From: CAWACP01 sp963832965
GTDB taxonomy: Bacteria > Acidobacteriota > Terriglobia > Bryobacterales > Bryobacteraceae
Assembly (NCBI GenBank): GCA_963832965.1
Contig: CAWHVW010000003.1
Location: forward strand, 372,001-436,000
Length of the DNA: 64,000 bases
Reading direction: 5' to 3'
The first letter of the stretch is position 1; every line of letters begins with the position of its first letter. The translations under genes and the position numbers were made by a program. Positions 1 through 8,133 of this stretch are shown here, in pieces. The notes under the pieces are model-generated. The model worked only from the letters and a program-made list of their open reading frames with translations. It ran no database searches and was not told the DNA's origin.

Positions 1-1
1 C

Positions 2-838
2 AGCGTGGGCGATCCTTTGCGGCTGGTGATCTGGGAAGCGCAATTCGGCGATTTCGCTAACGGCGCGCAGATCATGATCGACCAGTTCATTGCCAGCGCC
101 GAATCGAAATGGGGACAGCCCAGCGGGATCGTCCTGCTTCTTCCGCACGGTTACGAGGGTCAGGGTCCCGAGCACTCCAGCGCGCGCATCGAACGCTTCC
201 TGCAACTGTGCGCAGAGGACAATCTGCAGGTGTGCAACTGCAGTACGCCCGCGCAGTATTTTCATCTGTTGCGGCGCCAGATGTACGGCGGGCCCGGCCA
301 GAGCGCCATGCGCAAGCCGCTCATTATTTTTACGCCCAAGCGCGGGCTGCGCAACCCACGCACGGTTTCCACTCTGGACGACTTCGCCGCCGGCCGTTTT
401 TCCGAGGTGCTGCAGGATGGCTTGATTGACGACCCGGCGCGCGTGCGCCGCGTGCTGATTTGTTCGGGCCAGATCTACTACGACCTCGTGGCCAGCCGCG
501 AGCAGCGCAAGGTGGACGATGTGGCCATCGTGCGACTGGAGCAGATCTACCCGTTCCCCGCGGCCGAGATGAAGGAAGCGGTGCTGCGGTATCCGGCGTC
601 GGCCGAGGTGGTGTGGGTGCAGGAAGAACCGCGCAACATGGGCGCGTGGGAGTTTGTGCAGGACGTGATTGGCGCGGTTCTGGAGGGCAAGCGGCCGCTA
701 CGGTACCTCGGCCGGGCCGAATCCGCCAGTCCAGCGGCGGGATCGCTGAAGCGGCACACCGAGGAACAGGCGGACATCCTCGAAGCGGCGTTCAATGCCG
801 CGCCGGTGTTGAGAATCCGCGGCCGGCGGCGGCGGTAG
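2..838 (+). CDS. sucA: 2-oxoglutarate dehydrogenase E1 component, C-terminal part (5' truncated by window)
   Basis: The reading frame is open from the first bases of the window and ends in TAG at 836-838, so only the last 278 residues are present. Motifs IWEAQFGDFANGAQ and LLPHGYEGQGPEHSSAR are diagnostic of the transketolase-type E1 of 2-oxoglutarate dehydrogenase, and STPAQYFHLLRRQ begins the C-terminal domain of the family. Known role: ThDP-dependent decarboxylation of 2-oxoglutarate in the TCA cycle. The C-terminal stretch FTPKRGLRN also resembles the multifunctional Kgd type, and the missing N-terminus would decide between SucA and Kgd. No sucB follows; the next gene is on the other strand. 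Confidence 0.93.
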   Translation, partial: SVGDPLRLVIWEAQFGDFANGAQIMIDQFIASAESKWGQPSGIVLLLPHGYEGQGPEHSSARIERFLQLCAEDNLQVCNCSTPAQYFHLLRRQMYGGPGQSAMRKPLIIFTPKRGLRNPRTVSTLDDFAAGRFSEVLQDGLIDDPARVRRVLICSGQIYYDLVASREQRKVDDVAIVRLEQIYPFPAAEMKEAVLRYPASAEVVWVQEEPRNMGAWEFVQDVIGAVLEGKRPLRYLGRAESASPAAGSLKRHTEEQADILEAAFNAAPVLRIRGRRRR

Positions 839-927
839 AACCTTCCGTCGTATTCGCGACTCTCCCGTGCGACAAGCTCAACCGTGGGCCTCTTTCCCGG
901 AGGCCTCACATCCGCCAATGGCGAGGC

Positions 928-1995
928 TCAATCCTTCCCGAACGCGGGCCCGCTGATGTTGCCACTCAGGTCGTTGAATCCCCAACTCTGCACGGTAGCC
1001 CCATTGGCCAACACCGCAAAGTTAATGAGTGGCGAACCAGCGGGCGTATACATGCCAATGCCGCACAGTACCAGACGTCCTCCGTTCAACATCAGAAAGC
1101 GCGCTGGCCCGCCCACGGGCGCGTCTTGCAGCAGATAGCTGTCGGTGAGGCGCAGCAGATTGCCCGGAAGGTCGTCCAAAACGATGTAGTCATATGGGAC
1201 CGATCCGCTCGACGACCAATTCGGATTTTCGAAGTGAGTGCCCTGCACGACCACTTGAGCCGCGGACATGACCCCGTTGCCGATGCGCAGTTGCGCCTGG
1301 TCGAAGGAGCAATCGGTAAAGACGACTTCCTGACCACCGCCCTGCACCCAGACGCTGTTGCTGTGCGGCGGGGGCGCATCGGCAAACGTCACGTGATGGA
1401 ATGCGATCTGTTCTCCCGCCTCCACCAGCCCGGCGGGCAGCAACACATTGATACCACCATCGCGGACCATGCCGTGGTCGAAATTCGCCAGCCACGTGTG
1501 CGAGCCCATCTGCAGGTTCACGCCGAAGCTCTGTATCTTGAAGTCGCGAAAGTCTATACCCTCGGCGCCGTTTGCGCCGCCGAAGACCACACCAATGGTG
1601 CGCGTAACGTTCCCGGGGCCGGTCAGAGTGAGATCGCGCAAGCCATGGCCGATGCGGTGTCCGGTGCCGTAATCGAAGGTCATGGCGGCGCCGGTTCCGG
1701 TCCACGTGAGGGTGACTGCGTCGCCGGGCAGGCCGCTCAGCAGTACCGGCTTGTCGGGTGTCGAAAACAAGACCGGCGTTGAGAACAATCCACCCTCTTC
1801 GACGATGATGGCGCCACCGGAAGGCGGCAGCGAAGCATATGCCGCGTTGATCCGGGCGCCGACGTCGATGCCAGTGAAATCAGCTGCGTACAGCAACGAA
1901 CGGCTGGTGCGTCGTGCTTCGGGAACCCCTCCCCATGCCGAGGTCACCGATAGTAAGGTTGCGTATGAAACCGCGGTAACCCAACGGCTCTGCAA
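928..1995 (-). CDS. Secreted right-handed beta-helix (pectate-lyase-like fold) protein
   Basis: This 355-residue protein has a hydrophobic signal peptide (about residues 1-24) ending near TSAWGG. The body resembles proteins of the pectate lyase superfamily/GH28-like beta-helix fold: an early segment DVGARINAAYASLPPSGG is the usual first coil of such proteins, followed by repeated short G/N-rich strands (IDFRDFKIQS, VVFTDCSFDQ, VVVQGTHFENP). No catalytic residues can be assigned. The start is taken as TTG at 1995 because GGAGG lies 6 nt upstream (CGGAGGTGGCGC); a longer form from TTG at 2025 has no ribosome binding site. It probably binds or cleaves a polysaccharide, but the substrate is unknown. 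Confidence 0.72.
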   Translation of the reverse strand: MQSRWVTAVSYATLLSVTSAWGGVPEARRTSRSLLYAADFTGIDVGARINAAYASLPPSGGAIIVEEGGLFSTPVLFSTPDKPVLLSGLPGDAVTLTWTGTGAAMTFDYGTGHRIGHGLRDLTLTGPGNVTRTIGVVFGGANGAEGIDFRDFKIQSFGVNLQMGSHTWLANFDHGMVRDGGINVLLPAGLVEAGEQIAFHHVTFADAPPPHSNSVWVQGGGQEVVFTDCSFDQAQLRIGNGVMSAAQVVVQGTHFENPNWSSSGSVPYDYIVLDDLPGNLLRLTDSYLLQDAPVGGPARFLMLNGGRLVLCGIGMYTPAGSPLINFAVLANGATVQSWGFNDLSGNISGPAFGKD

Positions 1996-2119
1996 GCGCC
2001 ACCTCCGGGTTCCAATTGTACGCAACTTGTAAGAATTCTGTAAACAGCCCGCGGGGCAAAAACCCTTCCAAAAGTACCGTTACTATCCGCCGGTCGAGAT
2101 GTTTCGAGCGAAAGCGGTG

Positions 2120-2668
2120 CTACTCGCTTGAAATCGCTCGTCCCGGCGCCAGCTCGCGGATCTCACGAATTTGTTCAGCGTGCCGGACTGGGTGTCCGAT
2201 CAGCAACCACAGGCACTCCTGACACGTGATCGGTCCGAACGCTGGATGCAGGGTCGACAAACTCCGCAGGTCTTCCGAACATGACTCAACGTAGCGAATG
2301 GAGCGTTCCCGACTGTCCATGAATTGGTCAACCGCCTCGGACACCGAGGCGAAACGTCCGCGCGGCCGCGCCAACTCGGGCGCGACAAACTTCCTGCTCC
2401 GGTCGAGTGCGCCTTTCCGAAAACGCTCTTCCCGGCTGTGGCCGTCCTGCGCGGAGTCTGTGATGGGTGATCCGTTGCTGACCAATTGGAGCATCCGGCT
2501 CTCCACGAAGGCTACGTGTTCGGCGCATTCCAGGATCGACCACCGGTCCGGCTGCGGCTTCGCGACAGCCTCCGCTTCGGTCACGCCCTCCAGCGCGTTC
2601 AGAAAAGTTTGCCGGCTCTGACGAAGGGCGTCGATCAAAGTTAGCCTTTCGCTCTCTTCCATACTCAT
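2120..2668 (-). CDS. DinB-like (YfiT/DinB superfamily) protein
   Basis: The protein has 182 residues and a four-helix-bundle DinB look: LRQSRQTFLNALEGVTEAEA, then WSILECAEHVAFVESRM, and near the end LIGHPVRHAEQIREI. The two His residues in AEHVAFVE and GHPVRHAEQ match the usual metal-ligand positions of this superfamily. Family members are metal-dependent thiol S-transferases or have unknown roles. The start ATG at 2668 overlaps the stop of the upstream TonB receptor by 4 nt (ATGA), so the two are likely translationally coupled. A longer frame upstream exists but lies wholly inside the receptor gene and is not used here. Confidence 0.8.
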   Translation of the reverse strand: MSMEESERLTLIDALRQSRQTFLNALEGVTEAEAVAKPQPDRWSILECAEHVAFVESRMLQLVSNGSPITDSAQDGHSREERFRKGALDRSRKFVAPELARPRGRFASVSEAVDQFMDSRERSIRYVESCSEDLRSLSTLHPAFGPITCQECLWLLIGHPVRHAEQIREIRELAPGRAISSE

Positions 2669-4476
2669 CTCGGCAGACGCATGACGATTTCCATGCCGCC
2701 CACTACGGCACGCCCCGGCATGGACACTCCCAGCACTTCCTGGTAAGCGGTGTTGGTGAGATTTGTGAATTGCAGGAAGGGACGCACCCGCCCGTTGGGC
2801 CGGGCGAACGAGGCGTCCCAGATGGCATAAGGATTCCTGGCATAACGGTCCAGGACGCCAATGCGCGTTCGCCCCACCAGCCACGAACGAATAGAACCCT
2901 GCCAGCTCACCACAGCGTTGTTGACCGGGTAATTAAACACGTACAACGAGATCACGTCTCCGATGTTGGCGCGATCGCCGATCAGGCCGGTGTAGCTCAC
3001 CGTGACTACTTCGTTCTCATGCAGCTTCGCCTCTACCGAGCCCTCGAACCCGGTGAAGACCAAATGCTGAAAGTTAGTGGCCTGGTAGATGTCCGTCTGC
3101 TGATCGAGAACGTAATCGATTACGTCGGTATCGCGGCGCTGGAAAATAGTTGCAGACGCCTTGAACCGCCGGCTGGCGAAGTAGTCGAGGCCACCCTCGT
3201 AATTCCATGATTTCTCGGGGCGCAGGTTTGGGTTTCCAAGATGGGATGGGTCGCTGTAATAAAGATCCGTGTAAGAAGGCAGCCGGAAGGCGCGGCTGAC
3301 CGAGGCGCGCGCCTTGAACTTCGAATTGAACCAGTACCCGGCAGAGGCGGTAGGGCTCACTTGATTGCTGAGGCCGTCGTAAACGTCGTCGCGAATGCCC
3401 AGGATGAACGAGAAGCGGCGCGCCGCCCGCGTATCCCACGATGCGTAGACGGCTTCGTGATTGCGCGCGTGAATTCCCAGGTTATTGCTGTCGATCGACT
3501 CGTCGTAGTATTCCGCGCCATAGTTCAAATGTCCGCCGACAGGCAATTTGTCCTTGCGCCGCAATGCACCTTCGTAGCTGTCCAACAAGTGTCGGTTGGT
3601 ATAGATCTGCGGGTCGTAGCGGAAGAGGACATAGAGATCGGTATGGCGGCGATAGGCGAAGTCCGCTTCGGTGTTGGGACCCAGCTCCTGGCGGATGGAA
3701 GCGAACCAACCCTTGGTGCGCTCCCACGAGGGGTAGTCGCCGTAGAACTGGTCCGCCCCGAAAGGGCGATCGCTGAGGGTGAGCAGCAGGTCGGTGAAGC
3801 CGAGGCGCGTTTTGGCGTGGCTGATGGAGGTGAGGTCAAGATCGCGATAGTCGCGGTCCGGGATAAAGCCCGTGGAAAAGTCGCGCGCGGCGAAAAGCTG
3901 TTCGCTAAGGCCGTCGTCACCGAGCGAAAGCGAACCGCCCTCTTCGTTCACTCCAAAGTTGCCCAGCGCCCCGCGCAGACGCAATTCGGGATCGTCCGAC
4001 GGTTGCCGGGTCAGGATGTTGACCACGCCGCCCACCGCGTCCGAGCCGTATTCGGCCGACCCGGAACCGTTGAGGACCTGGAGTTCGGAGACCGCGTCAA
4101 GTGGGAGCGGGAGATCCATATTGTGATGACCGCTCTGCGCGTCGTTGATGCTCATGCCGTTCAACAGCACCAGAGTCTGGCCGAACGTACCCCCGCGGAT
4201 GGAAATGTCGGACTGAACGGTGTTGGGGGCCCTCTCCTGCATGTCCACCGAGGAGTCCAGCTTGAGGTAATCGGCGAAGGAATCGTACAGCAGACGCCCG
4301 CCATTCACGGTGAAAACATCAACGTTGCGGTCGGCTTCTTCGAGCGGGATGGGTTCAAAGGTTCCAGTGACTACCACGACTTCCTTCTGCGGCGGGATCA
4401 CGGGCGTGTTGTCCGGGGTGTTGGTTTGTGCAAAGCACGGGGACACTACGAGTGCGGTAAGAAAGGCTCGCCACAT
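2665..4476 (-). CDS. TonB-dependent outer-membrane receptor
   Basis: This 603-residue protein has a signal peptide (MWRAFLTALVVSPCFAQ), a TonB-box-like segment KEVVVVTGTFE, a plug domain (SDISIRGGTFGQTLVLLNGM, then GSAEYGSDAVGGVVNILTRQ) and a barrel ending in an aromatic/hydrophobic strand (VVGGMEIVMRLPR). It is short for the class and close to BtuB/FecA-like receptors of about 600 residues. ATG 4476 is preferred over ATG 4497 because GGAG lies 7 nt upstream, with a TATTCT -10-like hexamer just before it. No cobalamin riboswitch or Fur-like box was seen upstream, so the substrate is unknown. It overlaps the following DinB-like gene by 4 nt. Confidence 0.88.
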   Translation of the reverse strand: MWRAFLTALVVSPCFAQTNTPDNTPVIPPQKEVVVVTGTFEPIPLEEADRNVDVFTVNGGRLLYDSFADYLKLDSSVDMQERAPNTVQSDISIRGGTFGQTLVLLNGMSINDAQSGHHNMDLPLPLDAVSELQVLNGSGSAEYGSDAVGGVVNILTRQPSDDPELRLRGALGNFGVNEEGGSLSLGDDGLSEQLFAARDFSTGFIPDRDYRDLDLTSISHAKTRLGFTDLLLTLSDRPFGADQFYGDYPSWERTKGWFASIRQELGPNTEADFAYRRHTDLYVLFRYDPQIYTNRHLLDSYEGALRRKDKLPVGGHLNYGAEYYDESIDSNNLGIHARNHEAVYASWDTRAARRFSFILGIRDDVYDGLSNQVSPTASAGYWFNSKFKARASVSRAFRLPSYTDLYYSDPSHLGNPNLRPEKSWNYEGGLDYFASRRFKASATIFQRRDTDVIDYVLDQQTDIYQATNFQHLVFTGFEGSVEAKLHENEVVTVSYTGLIGDRANIGDVISLYVFNYPVNNAVVSWQGSIRSWLVGRTRIGVLDRYARNPYAIWDASFARPNGRVRPFLQFTNLTNTAYQEVLGVSMPGRAVVGGMEIVMRLPR

Positions 4477-4513
4477 CGGGAAACTCCAGAATAGCAAGGG
4501 CGTGTCAAATGAC

Positions 4514-5773
4514 CTACCTGCTCATCACCGCCCGGATACTCGACGCAGCCAGATCCTGCATGCCCGAACCGACCACAACCTGAGTGAATGCATGGTAGTT
4601 CCGAATGGTTTCCAAAGTCAGACCCAGCACAGCGAGAAGAGTCACTAGTAAGTCGGGGCGGACAACCGTCCGAGCGATGGAGATCAGGCACCAGAACCCC
4701 ATCCCCGCCAGCAAGCAGTACGTCGCATCGGCCGGGCTAATGAACCGGAGATATTGGAGATTGGGCCCGAAACTGGCCAGCGCTACGAATACTAGCGTCA
4801 TCAGCGCCGCAATCCGCATCGCCTCACAACCGTGCATTGGCAGGCGATTCTTTACCGCCGGCATGTGGGCGAGTAGCGCCAGTGCCACGCCAACAAGCGC
4901 CGTAAAAGCGGTAAGGGGGCCGGTGATCCATAGCAAGTAGAAGAACTGATACCAAGGACCGGACAGATGCCGAATGGCGTAAATGTTTCCGCTAAGTGCG
5001 CGGGCCTGATGCACTGTCGCCTCGGCGGCGGGCGCAACACCGCCCGCTACGATCACCCACACTCCGAGAGTAGCGGCCAGGGATGCGACGCCGGTTAAGA
5101 GCAGCACACCGAAGAACTTCCACGAATGCTCACGCAAGAGCAGCACGCCGGCCAGCCAAAGTCCGCATACCGCCAACGAGACATACGCAGTTTCTTTGAT
5201 GAGCAGGCTGTAAGTCCCTACGACGAATAGCGCGATGTAAAGACTCTTCCGCCGTGGTGCACGCGTAATCTCGCAGGTGACATACACGAGCAACAAGCCA
5301 AGGAAGCCGAAGAGCGAATCCTGCCAGGCACGGCGGGCCATGGCTAATTCGGGGAACGAGCACGCCAGGAACGCCACCGCGAGTAGTGCGGCCGGACGGT
5401 TGAGAAATCGGATGCCCAACGTGGCCAGGAGGATCAGAGAGAGTGCGCTGGAGAGCCAGGAAACGGCTGCCCCTGCTCTTGGATTGCGCACGCCAGTGAC
5501 TTCCATTACGGCCGCCGTGAGGAAAACGTAGCCAAAGCGCGACGGCGATGGATAGTCCCACTGTAGACGCTCGGAGTTATAGGACTTGAACAACTCGCGA
5601 TAGCACGTCAGGCCCCCATCGGCCAGGCAGGCGGCATAGTTTGTGTAAATGCGCTCGTCGGGGCTGCGCGATCTTACGTCAGTCATGTGCTGGGAGCGCA
5701 GGAAGATCCCCAGCCCGATGGCAGCGATCAAGGTCAGACGGAACCAGAGGTCGCGATGCAGCCCCCCAGGCAT
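4514..5773 (-). CDS. Multi-spanning membrane glycosyltransferase (ArnT/PMT-like, GT39/GT83 type)
   Basis: About 419 residues with roughly ten hydrophobic segments. The first transmembrane helix (LIAAIGLGIFL) is followed by a loop containing RSRSPDERIYTNY; an acidic D-E pair in the first external loop is the catalytic hallmark of polyprenyl-phosphate-sugar-dependent transferases. A second loop has RRAWQDSLF, and SLLIKETAYV resembles the LxKET segment seen in such enzymes. ATG 5773 is used because upstream alternatives would overlap the TPR gene, which ends 25 nt before it, making a likely two-gene unit. It probably moves a lipid-linked sugar onto a protein or lipid at the periplasmic face; acceptor and donor are unknown. 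Confidence 0.7.
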   Translation of the reverse strand: MPGGLHRDLWFRLTLIAAIGLGIFLRSQHMTDVRSRSPDERIYTNYAACLADGGLTCYRELFKSYNSERLQWDYPSPSRFGYVFLTAAVMEVTGVRNPRAGAAVSWLSSALSLILLATLGIRFLNRPAALLAVAFLACSFPELAMARRAWQDSLFGFLGLLLVYVTCEITRAPRRKSLYIALFVVGTYSLLIKETAYVSLAVCGLWLAGVLLLREHSWKFFGVLLLTGVASLAATLGVWVIVAGGVAPAAEATVHQARALSGNIYAIRHLSGPWYQFFYLLWITGPLTAFTALVGVALALLAHMPAVKNRLPMHGCEAMRIAALMTLVFVALASFGPNLQYLRFISPADATYCLLAGMGFWCLISIARTVVRPDLLVTLLAVLGLTLETIRNYHAFTQVVVGSGMQDLAASSIRAVMSR

Positions 5774-5798
5774 GGCAACAGCTTCAGGGGTGAGTCTC

Positions 5799-6215
5799 TC
5801 AGTGGACGCCAAGACGCTTCTGCTCCGTGGCCCATAGGAGATTATTGCGCGCGAGAGGGAAATCAGGACGGCAATGCAACGCCTGTACGTCTGCCTGAAT
5901 CGCCAGATCCCAGAGGTGCAGGGAGGCATAAGCAGCACCCATGTTGTTGTAGGCTTCCGCGTTATTCGGATGCAGGTAAACTGCCGTTTGGGCGGCGGCG
6001 ATCGATTCCAGGTACTTATGGTGCTGATAACGGGTCAATGACAGGTTCAGCCACTGTTCCGGCGTCATTGACGGGAAGTTATTCTCTTCGGCCGAGAGCG
6101 CCGTTTTCGCGACCGGTTCGTTACTGGAATCCCGAAAGAAACCGCAATTGACCATGCCGAGCGCACAAAACGCAGTGACGGCGGACAAAAGTCCCCTGCT
6201 TGCTAATCGAGCCAC
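5799..6215 (-). CDS. Small TPR protein, possible lipoprotein
   Basis: This 138-residue protein starts with a hydrophobic leader (LLSAVTAFCALGMVNCGFF) whose Cys could be a lipidation site, although Asn at -1 is not canonical. It then carries two TPR-like units: YLESIAAAQTAVYLHPNNAEAYNNMGAAYASL and LWDLAIQADVQALHCRPDFPLARNNL in shorter pieces. The GTG start has no Shine-Dalgarno site, but a perfect TATAAT hexamer ends 9 nt before it, suggesting a leaderless message. The membrane glycosyltransferase gene follows after 25 nt, so this may be an accessory factor of that enzyme. Confidence 0.72.
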   Translation of the reverse strand: MARLASRGLLSAVTAFCALGMVNCGFFRDSSNEPVAKTALSAEENNFPSMTPEQWLNLSLTRYQHHKYLESIAAAQTAVYLHPNNAEAYNNMGAAYASLHLWDLAIQADVQALHCRPDFPLARNNLLWATEQKRLGVH

Positions 6216-6224
6216 CGTGGGGGA

Positions 6225-6230
6225 ATTATA
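6225..6230 (-). promoter_or_regulatory. -10 element of a probable leaderless promoter (TPR gene)
   Basis: TATAAT on the minus strand is followed by 9 nt and the GTG start at 6215. A start site 6-8 nt after a -10 box would fall at or beside the start codon. No good -35 box is visible 16-18 nt upstream. The divergent interval to dnaB (6216-6486) shows nothing else I can name. Confidence 0.5.
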
Positions 6231-6486
6231 CCGTGAAACCCTTCTGCCATCCCCCAGACCGATGGGCTATGATATAAAACAATCGGGAGGCGTTCTGTTT
6301 GCGGATAACCTCGCGTGCCCGTGCGCATCTGGATGATTCGGGGATGGTTGCGGTCCCGCCGGGCGGGGGCGTTTTCCACAACGTTTTGCAAAGGCTTATG
6401 CAGAGCGTAAGCGCAAGCAAACACGCAGCCTTCCACAAAGATGGCACCGGTGGTGCGCGCCCGCTAAGGTAAGAGTCGTCCCCCTC

Positions 6487-7857
6487 ATGGCAGCTCCCGA
6501 CCTGGCACTCGCAAAAGGACTTCCGGCGAATCTCGACGCCGAAAGATTCGTACTCGGCTCTATCCTGCTGGACGACTCGACGTTCATCGAGACGGCCGGC
6601 GTACTGGAGCCCGATGACTTCAGTCTGGAGAAGCACCGCCGCATCTTCCAGCGGATGACCGACCTGTTCGAGAGCGGCGAGCGTATTGATCGCGTCACCC
6701 TGGCTAACGAGCTGATGAAGCAGGGCCAGCTTGAATCCGTGGATGGCCTCAGCTATCTGGTCTCACTGGATGATGGGCTGCCGCACATCGCCAATCTCGA
6801 AAGTTATGTGCGCATCGTCAAGGACAAGTCTTTGCTGCGGCGTATCATTTTCAGCTCGCAGAAGCTGATAGACCGCTGCTTCATCGGCGAGGACGATCCC
6901 AACGAGATTCTGGCCGGCGCCGAAGAGAATCTGCTGAAGCTGGGCGACTCGCGAGCGTCGGACGCGCTGGTGAATCCCGACAACATCATTCGGGGGTACG
7001 AGGGTGGCATCAACGCGTTTCTCGATCCCAGCAAGCGCATCAAGGGGCTCAGCACCGGCTATCTGAAGCTCGACGAGATGACTGGTGGCCTGCACCCCGG
7101 TGAGCTGCTGATTCTCGCGGCACGCCCGTCCATGGGCAAGACCGCGTTGGCGCTCAACATAGGGCAGCATGTGGCAACCAATCCGAACACGCGCCAAACA
7201 GTGGCCGTCTTTTCCCTGGAGATGTCCAAAGAGTCGCTGCTTACACGCATGATCTGCGCGGGCGCGAGGGTGGATCAGCAGAAGTTCCGGGCCGGTTATC
7301 TCAACCAGGACGAGCGGCGCCAGTTGCAACAATCCGCCAACGAACTGGTGAAGGCCCCGCTGTTCATCGATGACACCTCCGGCATCAACATCATGGACAT
7401 TCACGCCAAACTACGGCGCCTGCGCAGCGAGAGCGGCCTGGACCTGGTGATTGTCGACTACCTCCAACTGATGACCGGCCGCGGCCGCTTTGAAAACCGC
7501 AACGCCGAGGTCAGCTCGCTGTCACGCGGTTTCAAGCTGCTGGCCAAGGAATTGAAAGTGCCCATGCTGGTGCTCTCGCAGTTGAGCCGTGCGCCGGAAA
7601 CGCGTCAGGGAGACCACAGGCCGCAATTGAGCGATCTGCGCGAGTCGGGATCCATCGAACAGGACGCCGACCTGGTGGCCTTCATCTTTCGCGAGGAAGT
7701 CTATAAGCCGGACCGCGAGGATCTGAAAGGCAAGGCGGAATTGCTGGTAGCCAAACAGCGCAACGGCCCAATTGGGCGGGTAAACCTCTTCTTCCTGAAG
7801 CACTGCACGAAATTCGAGAACCCGGCGCGCGACATCGACGCGGCGGAAGCTGACTGA
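6487..7857 (+). CDS. dnaB: Replicative DNA helicase DnaB
   Basis: The 456-residue length is normal for DnaB. The N-terminal domain begins NLDAERFVLGSILLD, a typical start for the primase-interacting collar domain. The RecA-like ATPase has Walker A ARPSMGKTALALN (Lys about residue 218), the Walker B-like strand LVIVDYLQLM, and the DnaB motif LSQLSRAPETRQGDHRPQLSD in pieces, with ESGSIEQDAD. It unwinds the parental duplex as a hexamer at the fork. It stands alone, with divergent transcription on its left and convergent transcription on its right. No SD sequence is obvious before the ATG. Confidence 0.98.
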   Translation: MAAPDLALAKGLPANLDAERFVLGSILLDDSTFIETAGVLEPDDFSLEKHRRIFQRMTDLFESGERIDRVTLANELMKQGQLESVDGLSYLVSLDDGLPHIANLESYVRIVKDKSLLRRIIFSSQKLIDRCFIGEDDPNEILAGAEENLLKLGDSRASDALVNPDNIIRGYEGGINAFLDPSKRIKGLSTGYLKLDEMTGGLHPGELLILAARPSMGKTALALNIGQHVATNPNTRQTVAVFSLEMSKESLLTRMICAGARVDQQKFRAGYLNQDERRQLQQSANELVKAPLFIDDTSGINIMDIHAKLRRLRSESGLDLVIVDYLQLMTGRGRFENRNAEVSSLSRGFKLLAKELKVPMLVLSQLSRAPETRQGDHRPQLSDLRESGSIEQDADLVAFIFREEVYKPDREDLKGKAELLVAKQRNGPIGRVNLFFLKHCTKFENPARDIDAAEAD

Positions 7858-7865
7858 TATTAGTA

Positions 7866-7893
7866 AGGCCCGGCGGCTAACGCCTGTTGTTTT
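7866..7893 (+). terminator. Weak possible terminator after dnaB
   Basis: GGCG GCTAA CGCC forms a short stem, with alternative outer pairing AGGC/GCCT, followed by TGTTGTTTTCT. The stem is short and the T-run is interrupted, so this is only a candidate. Confidence 0.3.
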
Positions 7894-8044
7894 CTCTCGT
7901 CTCAATCGGTGTGAAGTGGTTTTCGACAAACCGGATCGCTTGCGGCGGGATTGTATTTCTGCTTACTCTCTTTTTCCTCCCGGGTGTCCGCCGCGAATTC
8001 TGTTCTGCCCGCTTATGCCGATTCATGCAGTATTACCAGGCCGC

Positions 8045-8080
8045 AAAAAACACGACCGCTCCCCTGAGCTTCGGGGAGCG
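8045..8080 (-). terminator. Rho-independent-type terminator for the gene at 8134-9480
   Basis: A perfect 8-bp stem (8057-8064 with 8073-8080, CGCTCCCC/GGGGAGCG) and an 8-nt loop lie about 55 nt beyond the stop codon of the minus-strand gene. Reading on the minus strand, GTCGTG and then six T residues follow. The small gap between stem and T-run makes it less than ideal. Confidence 0.55.
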
Positions 8081-8133
8081 TGTCATGTACAGCCTTTCGC
8101 AGGCCGATGCCGCGGAAAAACCACGGACGGCAA

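Noticed and set aside
460..1782. Long plus-strand open frame opposite the beta-helix gene
   Set aside because: It overlaps the sucA 3' end in another frame and the beta-helix gene in antisense. Its protein is Arg/Ala/Gly-rich, as frames opposite high-GC genes usually are, and it has no domain.
3241..4494. Long plus-strand open frame opposite the TonB receptor
   Set aside because: It is wholly antisense to a clear receptor, with no recognisable motif.
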